From Combretum micranthum (taxonomy: Eukaryota > Streptophyta > Magnoliopsida > Myrtales > Combretaceae), in the NCBI GenBank assembly GCA_024138025.1, contig JAMXBD010000024.1:2356001-2420000 (forward strand): DNA of 64,000 nt, in the 5' to 3' direction. Below the pieces are notes generated by a model that did no database searches, was not told where the DNA came from, and worked only from the letters and a program-made list of their open reading frames with translations. Positions 25,394-37,717 of the stretch are shown one piece after another; the first letter of the stretch is position 1, and every line of letters starts with the position of its first letter. Both the position numbers and the translations under genes were made by a program.

Positions 25394-28300
25394 TGTAAAC
25401 CCCGAGATTTTTCATATACATAGAAATAGATGATAATATAAAAAAAATAGAAAATAGAATGATAATATAGGACTCGATCAAGACCTTAGAATTAAACCAC
25501 AAGTAGAAATGAGTTGGTATATAATTTCAAACCTTAAAACAAAGTTATCTAGATAGTATTTAAAATTACTAGTAAGATTTCATAGTGGGTATCGAAAACT
25601 CAAGATAAAGAAATAACCTAACTAAGATTTCAAATTTATTGAAAAGTAGATATTCGATAGTGCTTATATGTAGAAAACAATAATTTATAGGTGAAGTGTT
25701 AGGATTATCAATACACAATAAAAATAAAAACAGATGTATAACTAATAATCTAGACTCCAAATAAATATTTGGATCATACTATTATTCTAGTTAGTAAATT
25801 CTTAAGTTATTAGAGCCTAAAATAAAAATTGACCTATTAAGCTTATAAAACCCTAATCGGAGGATAAAATTCTAAAAATAATTTATCGCGTAAAATTTAA
25901 ATCTAAAGTTGAACTTAATAACGATCTAGAAAATTTGTAGAACTCTATATAAATTTTTGGAGATAAAACTTTTGAATAATTATCATAATTATACCCGATT
26001 AACTTAATAACTACCCAAAAACTAATATAATCATTAACTAATAAATATAATAATATTTTCTTTACCAACTTAGCCACATTTCGGTGCAAATTGTATAAAT
26101 TGCAGGCTGAGAATTTCTTGGATGGAGAGATAGTCGAATTCTTCACAATTTGGCCAAAAATTTCTCCAAAAAGTCAAAGAAACACACACATAAACCAATC
26201 CAAAATGGCCAACTAGGAAGCTTAATTAATGCATGGAGAAAACTAGAGAACCAACTCTAGTGATGGAGAGTTCTCGGAGGAACTGCTACTTCTCCTTCTT
26301 TTCCTTATTTATATCATTCATATTCAAGGAGACAAGAACCATTATTTTGCACCAAACAAAGGTTCAATACTCCTTGGAAGACCTCTCCAAAAACAGCTCT
26401 GAATCACACTAAGTAAGAGTAAAATAAACCCACAAAAACAAACCAAAAATTGTAGCCAAAAAGACCAAGAACACAACTTCCATTAACAAACTTCATAAGC
26501 TTGGAAACAAGAGGTTAAGGTAAGGTTAAATTCATTTTTAGTTAGTTTAAGTAGCAAACATTGTTCTAAACAATGCTTCTTGCTGCCTTAGGTCCAATAC
26601 AAGCTTTGGAGTGAAGTTTACGACATCCAAATTCGGATCAAAAAGGTAAAACTTGCAAAAACCCTATTTGTACGTTTCCAAATTTAAAAATTAAAGATCA
26701 CATACATGTAGATGCGTTTTGAGTTGATATATGTATATATATATCACATAGAAACACTTAGGAATGATTTGGAAATGATTATAACGTAGAAAATTGAAGA
26801 AATATGAACTGGTTCATCGGAAAAGATGATGAACAGTGTCAAACACTGTCCCTACGCCGACAGTGTAGATGCTGAACGTCGGCGACTTACGAGGGTAGGC
26901 CAGTGATGTTGAGATGGCTTACACTGGAACAGAAGCTACGTAAAATTTATTTTTACGTAACATGAATGAATGTTGGCTAACTAGAGTTATACGCCGACAT
27001 GGCAGCTTACAAGCCAGCATAACCTGATACAAAATAAAATGTAAAACTTAAGAACGCCGGCATCTGGGTTTCAACGTTGGCGGTTCGCTGGCGGCATTGG
27101 AGCTGGCGTATACCCATGTTTTTCCTGCGAGAGGTCTATGTTATACAAATAGAAAATACATATATAATAAACACTAATAAACATATTATATATATATATA
27201 TATGTCAAAACAGAATTTACTAAGTAGATAAATAAATACAAACACTTAGAGTAACAATATGATTAATATTTGATAACTTCTAAAACTCTAGAATTATAGG
27301 GAAATATTAAGTGTTATTAACAACTATAATTATCAAATATTTGTTTCATATAGATAAATAGGTAAGAATGGAAATTGAAACGAGCTAAATTTATGAATAA
27401 TATGACTTCTAAAAATGACAAAATAATTGTATGAAGTAGATTAAGAGAAACACGACGACACTAAACAATAATAAACGAATATGAGTTACTATAATAAGTC
27501 AACTAGAGAATAACGTAAAAATAGTATTAATAACTATAAAATATAAACTTGTTAAATATCAATTCTTCGAATACCAGATAAATGTATATAAATATCAAGC
27601 AAAACTAAGATAAGCTACATGAAAATAAAGATTAATTGATAATTGTTAGCATAAGACCATTAAAGGAGCAAAATAAGTAATAGAAACTGAGCCAAATATC
27701 AATTTAGAACACTAGACTCATATAGGAGTTTAATTATATAATCTATGTTATATTGATGTCTATCTTATTCATCTCAATAGGTGACTTTGATACCATAGAG
27801 GACCTTCCAGCAGATGACTACGACTAGTCACTATAAGCAGGTGAGTAATTCAATCATATTATACTGTTTGTGCTTGTAATTAGCTGAATATGTAATGCAA
27901 AGATAATAATATGAATGTTTTGATAGAAATGTGTTGTGATCTGATTGTATGATTGCTAATCTACCATTACAAAAGTGATAATACAATGGTTTGATGATGT
28001 GAAATAGTATGATGATTATTGTGTGTAATGTATGACCACCATGAAACTAAATAAGAACTATTGACTTATTAAAATAACCTGGTCATGCATTGCACGTACT
28101 GCATTATTGTTTATATAAACGGGTGACAGCCTACTATGTATTAATATTTCGGTTCTTTGTTAATGTTTGGTTTTTCTAAAGTGTTAGTTCTTCCAAAGTT
28201 TTCTTTGTTTCATTGATTCTATGGGAACTAAGTGGCAACGAAGAACGCCGCCCATGGTATCATTTTGAAATGATTAATACTTAGTGAGTTTCTAAGGATG

Positions 28301-28977
28301 GATACAGGAAATGGTCAGTTAAAACAATTATTAAATTTAAAGTGATAACCTTAAGACGAGAAATCGTTGATTTTCCTATAAACTTAGTCTCTCCTGGGCA
28401 GGTGGATCATTAAGTAAATATTCTTCAACCCTAAAAGGAGGGCGTAAATCTTTTTCCTGTTTAGATTCTATATCATCCAAGCTTGTATCTGAGCATATGT
28501 TTGAGTGATTGCACGACATACGATTTGTTAACAACTTGATTGATGTGTAATATTTCTGGTTATTCACTGAGCCGTGGTTTCGCTCACACTCTTACAGCAT
28601 TTTCAGGTTTATGCTTTGACCTTAGTTAGTTACTTCTAGAAATATAGCACCGGTAAGGGCTTAAGAGCTGGAACCCTATGGTTCTATTTGGGAGTAATGG
28701 TTTATATTTTCCTAGAATAGATTAGCTAGTGTTGTCTTATCAGATATGTATGTAGAGAATTACAAAACGACTACATAGTTTGTAATAATCTATGATACTT
28801 TATGATTAAGATGGCATTTATTTACTAATTTATTTCTTATATGTATTTATCATTTCTTACCAAAGCAACTAAAAGATCATGTTATTTTAGAAAACATGTC
28901 ACTCTCCGAAGGTAATCTAGTGATGATATTTAAGTGTGACTTGTCTACTTCCATTAAGGTACCCTCGGGGCGTGACA
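25394..28977 (+). mobile_element. Solo large gypsy LTR (copy J), 3.58 kb
   Basis: Starts TGTAAACCCCGAG, ends CGGGGCGTGACA at 28977. Flanks are GTAAG (25389-25393) and ATAAG (28978-28982), a 5-bp duplication with one change. The mini-exon is exactly 60 nt (27781-27840), CAATAG|...|GTGAGTAA, with frame D-F-D-T-I-E-D-L-P-A-D-D-Y-D-stop; the usual ATG before the donor is lost. A GC-richer block rich in GCCGGC/GGCGG words sits in the LTR intron at about 26860-27118. Inserted into copia gag. Confidence 0.92.
26860..27118. repeat. GC-rich block inside LTR intron
   Basis: Repeated GCCGGC, GTCGGCG, TTGGCGG and CTGGCGGC words in otherwise strongly AT-rich LTR DNA. A similar block occurs at 63090-63262 in a different gypsy LTR. 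Confidence 0.6.
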
Positions 28978-31110
28978 ATAAGCCTATTAAAGAATCTTTG
29001 ATAGATTCATCATATTTAAATTTAAACAACTCATACTATTGAATTAAAGCATTTATCTTGGTTTATCTTGTATTTGTTCCTTCATGTGTGATGCGCTACT
29101 GCTGATTGTATCAAATTATAAAATTTATAAACCCAATTCAACTCCTACGATCAAGCTAAGCAAGTATACCTATCTATAGTAGTATAAGATTAAAAACAAG
29201 TGTCGCCCATAGGGATCTAATGAACAATTACCAGTATTACCTTTTTTCTACTATTTAGCCTAAAATATGAAGCAATATATATGATTAACTAAATTATCAA
29301 ACCCTAAGATTAATTGTTTATGCTTTAGCGACTTATAAATCAATCATGAGAATTACCATTTATCTTGATCCACCCTAAACCTTTATTTATCACAACAAAA
29401 GATTGATTAGTGAATTATTTATGCTTTGCACTGCGGAATCACACAATTAAATCAATTACTCCCTCGAGTCAATCAATTCTTAATCCTATATGAGATAATG
29501 GAGACCTCTCCTTCACTAACGCCATATAAGATCACCTTAAAGATCAAGATTCTTAAACAAAGATTTATGCACAAAATCATAATTTCCCTACCTCTAGGTG
29601 AAACATGTAATTTTTCTATTCATGTAGATCTATCTTATTAGATGAAACCTCTTTCTATCTAACAAGAATCATGCAACCAATCCATTTTGTACACCAATCA
29701 ATTACAAGAAAGTTAAAACACATGAAAAGATACAAAATATAAACTTTTCACTAATCAAAACATATTCAAATCATTTGGATTTAGGGTTTCACAAGATTCA
29801 GGATACAAAAAATTACTCCTCCATAGGATTTACAATAAACACAACAAATCTAGAGAAGTAAAGATTAAACATCATAAAACAATGGAACCCTTGATTTGTC
29901 TTGCAATCTCCAATGGATCTAAAGCAATTTCTCCCTCTTGGCGGCTCTTTTCTCTCCTAGGGTTTTTGGAAATGTGCAAGGATGATAAACTGAAAGGTTT
30001 GAATGAGTATTTATAGAATTGTAATCGTCTTACAATGTGTCACGCCCCGAAGGGTACCCTAAATGTGGCAGTCCGCCACATATAATATCAAGGCTTAAGA
30101 ATGGCTACCTTAGTCATGCGAAAGCCTTATTATTATATGCAAGGCGTCTAACACGGTAATAGGAGACGCTTTTGGGAAGCATAGTTTAAGCAAGTAAAGA
30201 TAAACATACAAGAATCCAGAAATAAAGTATATCATATCATAAATAACCAAATGTCTGTTACATAATTTCTTAGGGGCATACCCCCGCCAATTCCAAGGAT
30301 CGAGATAAACTTCATAACATCCAAAATATTACATCAAAGATTTCAAAGGAATTCTAATCTAAGTCTTCGAGTAGATTTCCTCCAAAAGCTTCAATATAAA
30401 ACGTACACGGATACGAGAAGACCTCGGGCTCAAAAATAGGTGTTCCTGAGAATACAAATATCTATAGAGGTGTAAGCTTATGGCCTTAATGAGTAAATCT
30501 CAAATTTATACTCGAAGAAAATTATCAATCAAGTTTATTATTCAAACATATGAAATGCAACAACCAGTGAGCATACAAGACATATGACTTTCCGGAATCA
30601 TATGTTGAATGAATTTACGCCCTTCATTCGGGTTGGGTATTCAGGCCAATTACAGCCACAACTTTAAAAACACTTTTATAGATCTTACCGGCTCCTATAC
30701 ACCATCAAAAACGTGTAGTTATTATAGGCTCCTACTAGCCACCAATTCAAGTAGTTCTTACTGGCTCTACTCGCCACTTACATGATATACCGTTATGTCT
30801 ACCACCACTATTATACACTTGTCCCACCAATTGTATAGTAGCGAATGCAATGTGACTCAACATATGAAGTGCATGAATAATTTCTTAATTAAAGTCTAGT
30901 AGTTACATTTAACTTCTTTCAAGTGATCAATCAATTTCAAACATTTCAAGATATTAATTCACATATAACTTTATTAATACAAATCGAGTTTCGATATACT
31001 TAGTATTCTTTCAACATATTATCATACACTTCCTTTTGATTTTTCTTAAATTCTGTGCAACTAATTTTACAAGCACAATCAAAAGTATAAAAATAACGGG
31101 ATTAACTCAC

Positions 31111-31209
31111 TCGGCCATGATGACACCTTTCTTGAATTGGATGGGTCGTTCGAAAATTCCACTTAATCGTAGTAATCCTCGGGATACGAACAATCTTCCT
31201 CATTATTAT
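31111..31209 (-). other. Putative LTR mini-exon with acidic ORF (copy A)
   Basis: Sense: GATTAG| acceptor, then a frame ending S-Y-P-E-D-Y-Y-D-TAA, and ATGGCCGA at the GTGAGTT donor. Compared with copy C the tail differs at third codon bases and in the stop codon (TAA versus TAG). Function is not known. Confidence 0.4.
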
Positions 31210-32593
31210 CTAATCAAGGAGAATACCCAAAATGAGTATTTCATGAAATTCTATCCTTGAAGATTCTAATCTTTTCTTAAAATCGTGGTAAAATCGTATA
31301 AGGGGAAATTCCAACTTAAAATGGTCATAACTTGCTCATTTTAAATCGGAATTTCGCGTATAATATATCGTTTTCTACCTACTTAAAAAGATCTACGCAT
31401 TTCTAAGCTTATTTTCATAAAACTAGGTCGTTTGGGTCCCGAAAAGACAGCGACCAGATTTGCCACGAATTTTGCAAAAAAAAAAACTTGTTTTCCTTCT
31501 TGTAAACAAAGCTCTTTTGAAAAGATAAATATTTCAATTATTTTGTAAACTTTTGAAAGGTATATTTATATGTAATGACTCACAATTGTATGAAGTAAAT
31601 GGAGTTGTCTCAACTTATAAAATTAAGGTTTTTAAAAAGACTTTGAACTTGAGATTCTTTTGAATATTTATTTTACTTTTGAAAGATCTTGAGTTATTGC
31701 GATGAATATTCTTTTTCTAAATTTAACCTCTTGTAATCACTTTAATTAAAAGTGTGATTTTATTTTCAAAACTTGGTTTCAAAAAGTAATAAAATGACAA
31801 TTTTTGTTTCTTGTAATGAATATTTCTTGATGAAAGATAAATTTTCATAAAATCTTTTGTTTATATAAGAAAATCATTTTCCAAGCATGTTCATCAGTTT
31901 TTAGGAAATCTATTTCCTATTTTCATTTAACAAGAACCTTTAGTTTTAGAAAGACACTTCCTCTTCTATTTTTGTTGAGACAAAAACATTATGTTCATGT
32001 ATGAATATGAATCATAAGCTTATAGAAATATATAAAGTAAAATAATAACTTGAAAGCTTAAGTAAATAATAAAGTAAATCAAGTATTGGGACCTTAGCTT
32101 CATCAACGTACCCCGGGACTAAGGAAAGACTAGTCCCGAAAAAGAAAAAGAATTGTTTTGACTTGATGAGGACAAGTCTAAGACTAGAATGACTAGTCTA
32201 AAATCAACTTGAAATTAAATAAATTGCAATGAAGTAAATAAATTGCATGAATAAATTGTAAAACAATGAGCTTATATGCTCTAAATAGTATATATAGCTA
32301 TATAGATATATTAGATAGTAAAGAACATAAAGGAAGCATAAACGAACATAGAGGAATTATTTTGAACAAAAACAAAGCATGAACCTAATGCATTCTTAAC
32401 CTTTATGGTTTTAGAAAACATACACTAAGCTCATACTAAGTAGATGAACATGAAGAATTCTTGAGAATTTCCTTACCTAAAGAACTAAACTTAAGAAGAC
32501 TTCTTGGAAGAACTCTTGAGAGAAATTGGAGAGAAATTTTTGTAGAGTAACTTTAGAGAAGAAGTGGTGTGAAAGAAGTGAAGGTATGAGGGG

Positions 32594-32601
32594 TATTTAT
32601 A
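32594..32601 (-). promoter_or_regulatory. TATA box of LTR copy A
   Basis: TATAAATACC on the minus strand, about 690 bp inside the sense start of the LTR, followed by a pyrimidine-rich leader. The same box occurs in copies H (21014-21021), B (36697-36704), F (48249-48256) and E (58339-58346), which fixes the transcription direction of the family. Confidence 0.65.
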
Positions 32602-33689
32602 GGAAAATGTGGGAGATAATTTGTGTTAATTAAATAATTGAAAATAAAACAATTAGAGGATAGAGAGAGAGGGCCGGCGCCAACAATGGGGAAGAAAATA
32701 TTTATTTTTTTGTTATTTTGTTAATTAAAAGTAAGAAATGAAAGATGTGAAGTTGTATTGGAAATGAAAATGTGTAAGAAATAGGTATGGTTGTAAGAAT
32801 AGGTTGTAAGAAAAAGTAGAGATAGATGAATAGTGTAGAATAGTAGAAAATAGTGTAATGTAAAAGTAGACATGACAATTAATACCGGTAGTAAGAAAAT
32901 ACGCGTATAAAAGCGATATCTGATATTTTTAGCTACGAAAAATTACGAAATTGATATTTTTGGAAATCTTATATTTTTACGAGTCTAACGGTATATTCGG
33001 AATATTTTTCCTATTCCGGGCTTCCGGACACGTTTTCAAGAATCATGTCCGATCGGGTTCAAAGGACACTCGAAATTCTTCAATCTGATATTTTTATAAA
33101 ACCTATAGCTATTACGAACTATTACAACTAATTTTTCCAACTTCGTTTTCTAGGGCTTGAGAAAACGGCAATGCCGGACTTAACGGTTACGGTAAACTAG
33201 GGTTTTGTTTGACTTAAGAATCCGTTTGACTTCCGATTAGGGTTTAGGTCTTTAATTTGGATCCAAAAATTTCAGGGATTTACACAATGTACCCCACCAT
33301 ATAAACACGATCGTGCTCGTGGTAAAGTACTTTGGAAACTATTCAATTCCTTTACTGATCAAGTTCTTTCCATCAATACAACCTTATACACTTCTTTGGC
33401 AGCAACTTGAGCACATTTTAGAGTAGTTTCTGGTCACTTTTCACCCTTGAACACTAACATGTACATGTCCATGTTGTAGGTTATGTACATTGTAAAAATC
33501 AACTTTTGTGTACTTTGCCAAATTTTTCCCATTTTTGCTTAAATCATCCTTAAATCTTTGAAATGTCATCTTTAAATCTTGAAATCAAATATTAATCAAT
33601 TAAGTACCCTTTTCTTAGTAAATTTACATCAAATCATACAAGATCATATCAAATAAGTATTATGAATAAGGATCTTTTAACAATTATCA

Positions 33690-33767
33690 CTATGTTTCGC
33701 ATAATCTATCCCAGATTCCTTCTGCACTTCCACATGATGATATCAGATAAAATTTTGATGTAGCAAT
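33690..33767 (-). pseudogene. Ty1/copia gag segment between K and B
   Basis: A 78-bp minus-strand piece reading ATSKFYLISSCGSAEGIWD, then RLCET. It connects the gag start at 37434-37687 (across LTR B) with THEGT at 29088 (across K). The W-D-(K/R)-L-x-x-T-H-E-G-T run is a known copia gag landmark, here split by K. Confidence 0.85.
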
Positions 33768-36700
33768 TGTCACGCGCCCCAATGGGTACCCTAAACGTGA
33801 CAGTCCGCCACACTCAATATTAAAGCTTAAGTATGACAACCTTAGTCATTTCCAAAAGCTTTTATATTAAGTGTAAGGCTTACTTTCACAATCTTAGAGG
33901 ACCATATGTGGAATAATGAAGTTTAAGGAGATATAAAAACATATTAAGAAAAGAGGATTCACAACAATTATTTGTTATGGCAAAGACTTTACAAACTTAA
34001 GGACAACTCCTAAATTACTAATCTATTATATACGTATTAACATCTAATACTAAGCTATACTTTATTCAGATTTCTAATGTTCAAAAGGGATTACCTGCCC
34101 GCATGGTCCATGTGGCCTTAACCATAAATACAAATGCAAAAGGTAGCTATCGGGGTATAAGCTAATAGGCTTAGTGAGAACTATTTCCATAAATAACTTC
34201 TTGTAACAAGATTCAAACAAGTTGGTTAATCATACATATGTAATGCATCAAACACGTGGGCAAACAATCATATAGCTTTCCGGGAACTATATGTTGAATG
34301 GATTTACGCCCTCCATTCGGGGTTTGGTGATACTCAAAACAAGTAGTCTTAACAATAGAAATTTAAGCTTGCGAGCACTCATCGCCAAGCATTCATTAAA
34401 AACTTTTAAACTTGCGAGCACTCATCGCCAAGTATTCCGAATCTACTTGATTTGACCTTGCTTTCGGATCAACCCCAAGCATATTCCATTAAGCCGCCAA
34501 GCAATCGCTTTCGGATCTTCCGCCAAGTGTTGCTTTCGACATGAGCTTACTATCCTTCTCACCCAAGGATAATAACCCAACCATGCAATGTGACTCACTT
34601 CGTGGTATGCATGAGTTCATTAATTTATAAAGTCATAACATAATTATTTTCAACTTTATGGTGATCAAGGAATTTCACACAAATCAATATTAAACTAAAA
34701 GCAATCACTTAGAACAATTCGGGCTTCGATATTCTTAGAATTCTTTCAAGGAATTATTTTACATGCATATCGGTTTATCTTTTCCTAACTCTAGTGCAAC
34801 TAATTTACAAGCACAACAAGTGTAGCATTTAATGGAAATAAACTCACGATGCCATGTCGTCTATTCCTCTAAGCGGATGAGTCGTTCACACATCCACTTA
34901 ATCGTAATAGTTCTCGAGGTAAAGGAATCCTTCCTCGGGGTCACCTAACCAAAGAAAATACCCACAATGAGTTTTCCTTGAAGATTTTCTTGAATTTTGA
35001 CAAAACAATGTCAAAGAACGTTAAAGTTCGTATAGAAGAATGTTCCAACTTAAAATAGCCATAACTTGGTCATTTTAACTCGGAATCGCGCATATAATAT
35101 ACCGATTTCTAACTACTCGAAAAGATCTACCCATTTATAAAATTATTTCCACAAACAAAGCCATATAGGTTCCGAAAAAGTGGCGAAAAAATTCACCACG
35201 GATTTCCAAGTAAAAACAACTTTGGTTCAAGAAGTCAAAATTTGTTTGATAAATACTTAGTTATCTATATAGTTGAAAAATCTCTTTTTATAACTATATA
35301 ACTCATATTTAAGCATGCTCAAATGTCTTGTTGTCCAATTATTTTTCTTAGGTAAAACAATGTCGGGTTGAAGCTTTTCGAAAATTGTTTTTGTAAATTT
35401 CTTTTAAATGTATACCTTACTTTCTTTGTCTTCTAAAAACGTTTTATTTTTATTTATCTTTTTCTAAGTGACTTTTGAAGATAAAAAAAAATTTTTACTT
35501 TCTAAGTTATATTAAAACTATGTTTGAAGTTTTCTAGGAAATATGTTATTCTTTATTTTTCTTGTATAAATTCCTTTGTTTATTTGTTTTGCAAAAATTC
35601 CTTACTTGATACTTCTCATATTCATCCATGCATGAAAACTTGTTTTCTTTATAAAAAATGTGGAACAATTAAGGACTTTTTGTAGAAAAACTAATTTCTA
35701 TAATTCTATTAATTTCCTCTTGTAACTTGAAAAGAAATAACTTTATTATTTTCAAACCATAAATTTTCTTTGCCTATTTGTTTGCAAAGGTCTTTTCTTA
35801 AAAATTTCCTTAGTCATCCATCTTATTTTCTTTCTTATGAAAAGAACCGTTTTTCAACAAAATGTTTTCTTTTGAAAACAAGGTAGAATAACAAGATTTG
35901 AGTAGCTTTTTAAGTAAAAATAGTTTCTAAATTCATAGTGAATTCTTTTTGTAACTTGAAAATGAATGAGTTTATTTTTGTTATCTTATATTTTTATGTT
36001 TCACATAACTTATTCCTAAGTGACAAAAAGCCTTCTTTTATTTAATTATCTAAATAAAACTTTTGGACAACAATCTAAATAACATGATTATGAGAATAAT
36101 AATAAACAAAATAACATAAAGCATAAATAATAAAGTCAAGTATTGGAGTCTTAGCTTTTTCAAGGCTCCCGGGACTAAGAAATAAACTAGTCCCATAATG
36201 AAATAAAATGAAAGAAAAAAAGCTTGTTTTGACTTGATGAGGACAAGTCTAAGACTAGAGACTAGTCTTAAAAACAACTTGAAATAAATAAATTGCATTG
36301 AAGTAAATAAATTGCATGAAAGTAAATAAATTGCAAGATTATGAGCTTATATGCTCTAAATAGTATATATAGCTATATAGATATAGTAAATAGTTATGAA
36401 CATAAAAGAGACATAAATGAACATAAGAGAACATAAATGAATATGAACATAAAGGAATTATGATTATGAACAAAAACAGTAACTATTGTTGCTTTCTTAA
36501 CCTTCATGGTTTTAGAAAACACACACTAAGCTCATACTAAGTAGATGAACATGGAGACTTCTTGAAGAAACTCTTACTTAAAAGAAGCTAGACTAGGAAG
36601 AACTCTTGGAAGGAACTCTTAAAAGAATTTGAGAGAGATTTTGCTATAATAACTTTAGAGAAGAAGTGGTGTGAAAGAAGTGAAAGAGGAGGGGGGTATT

Positions 36701-36800
36701 TATAGGAAAATGGGGAGTGATTTTTGTGTGATTTAAATTAAAGAAAAATTGAAACAAATTGGAGGAGAGAGGGGGCATAGGCGTCGGCCATGCTTGTAAA

Positions 36801-36843
<43 letters not shown>

Positions 36844-37433
36844 TTTTTTAATTTGTTTTGTGTAATAAAAAGTAATGTGTAAAGTGATGTGATTAAAGTT
36901 GTGTTGGAAATGAAAAAAGTAAGAAAAGATATGTAGGTGTAAGAAATAGGTGTAAGAAAAAGTAGAGATAAAAGAATAGTATAGAATAGTAATCAATAGT
37001 GTAATGTAAAGTAGATATGACAATTAAAGTACCGGTAGTAAGAAAATACGTGTATAATAGCTATATCTGTTATTTTTACTTACCGAAAAATTACGAAACT
37101 GATATTTTTGGAAAACTTATATTTTTACGAGTCTAAAGGTGTATTCGGAATATTTTTACTATTCCGGGCTTCCGGACACGTTTTTCGAGAACCGTGTCCG
37201 ATCGGGTTCGAAGGACACCCGAATTTCGCAAAACTGAAACTTTTATAAAACCTATGGTTATTACGAACTATTTTAGCTAATAATTCCAACTTCGTTTTTC
37301 AGGGCCAAAGAAAAACGGCAATGTCGGAGTTAGTTTGATACGGTAAACTAGGGTTTTGTTGACCTTTAGGGTTTCGTTTGACTTCCGGTTAGGGTTTTGT
37401 GCTAAACCGATTCCGAAAATTTAGGGGTTTACA
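33768..37433 (-). mobile_element. Solo large gypsy LTR (copy B), 3.67 kb
   Basis: Plus-strand ends TGTCACGCGCCCC and AGGGGTTTACA; perfect target duplication GCAAT (33763-33767, 37434-37438). Sense is minus: TATAAATA at 36704-36697; mini-exon 34944-34848 with frame D-P-E-E-G-F-L-Y-L-E-N-Y-Y-D-stop, then ATGGCATC|GTGAGTT. A direct repeat of CTTGCGAGCACTCATCGCCAAG lies near 34368-34435. The U3 carries a 41-nt G run. Inserted into copia gag. Confidence 0.95.
36801..36841 (+). repeat. Homopolymer of 41 G
   Basis: Uninterrupted run of 41 G followed by T, in the U3 of LTR copy B. The corresponding place in copy H reads TTAGGAGGGGAATTTT, so a 4-G run has grown here or the length is an assembly artefact. 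Confidence 0.95.
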
Positions 37434-37687
37434 GCAATAGTGGTTAACAACAAATTTTTTGCTTTGGTATTCTTCTCAATGATCTTCTTCTCAGAGCCTG
37501 TCAGAGCTGAATTTCCATTCAAGGTAATGACATTATCTCCCATAGAAATAACCTGCAAAGAATCATAATCATTAACTTTAATGTATGTTTCCATACACAT
37601 TTTCCTATAAGAGAAATTTGAACCATCTAAGAAAGAAGCATGATTAATTGCAACATTGTTCTCAGTTATTATGTTTGGATCACTCAA
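37434..37687 (-). pseudogene. Ty1/copia gag N-terminus (Sirevirus-like)
   Basis: The ATG at 37687 opens a frame with HASFLDGSNFSYRKMCMETY, then GDNVITL and EKKIIEKNTKAKNLLLTTIA. This is the opening of a UBN2-type copia Gag (pattern F-D-G-x-N-Y/F-x-x-W/K-K/R-x-x-M-x-x-Y-L/I). It lies 14 nt downstream of the primer binding site. LTR B cuts it at 37434; the gag continues at 33767, 29088 and 25393. Gag would package the element's RNA, but this copy cannot. Confidence 0.88.
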
Positions 37688-37700
37688 TTAGATAAAAGAG

Positions 37701-37716
37701 CCTGTTCTGATACCGA
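37701..37716 (-). other. Primer binding site (initiator tRNA-Met type)
   Basis: The minus strand reads TCGGTATCAGAACAGG, close to the usual TGGTATCAGAGC PBS of copia elements. It sits directly after the LTR end and before gag, marking a 5'-LTR context on this side. Confidence 0.85.
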
Positions 37717-37717
37717 T

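Larger units (their letters stand above)
25075..29088 (-). pseudogene. Ty1/copia gag, two segments split by LTR copy J
   Basis: Minus-strand segments 29088-28978 and 25393-25075 read as one Gag of the UBN2 type. The first has THEGT, then INALIQ and YELFKFKYDESI. The second has LASLGKTDLDLVRKMLRILP, then SWDAKKTAIE and LSQLRQKLLVYE, followed by an acidic SDDSEDEGEED stretch. Several in-frame stops show it is dead. The segments are the continuation of the gag that starts at 37687 (see there). The zinc knuckle and everything downstream are lost at 25075, where LTR fragment I begins. Confidence 0.85.
30038..33284 (-). mobile_element. Solo large gypsy LTR (copy A), 3.25 kb
   Basis: Plus-strand ends TGTCACGCCCCGAAGG and CAGGGATTTACA, with a perfect target duplication CAATG (30033-30037, 33285-33289). 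Sense is minus: TATAAATA at 32601-32594; leader exon ending CTTTAG|GTAAGG near 32477; mini-exon 31209-31111 with frame D-N-N-E-E-D-C-S-Y-P-E-D-Y-Y-D-stop; ATGGCCGA|GTGAGTT; and a GGGG-CATA-CCCCC hairpin near 30273-30285. Only single LTR ends are present, so it is a solo LTR. Nested in K. Confidence 0.95.
29089..33689 (-). mobile_element. Solo LTR of a second family (copy K), ~1.35 kb, hosting copy A
   Basis: Removing copy A and its duplication leaves about 1.35 kb with TG...CA ends (plus strand TGATGCGC at 29089, TTATCA at 33689). The flanking copia gag reads straight through once K is removed. The target flanks are ATGTG (29084-29088) and CTATG (33690-33694), which match at only 3 of 5 bases. 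A minus-strand TATAAATAC near 30018-30010 gives the sense direction. The sense 3' end holds a CCCTATGGGCGACACTTG stretch, similar in style to the leader-proximal LTR ends of Athila/Tat-type gypsy elements, so that class is a guess. No internal region is present. Confidence 0.7.

Noticed and set aside
36733..37023. Minus-strand frame with a long proline run
   Set aside because: It is the translation of the 41-G homopolymer in LTR copy B; no codon structure on either side.
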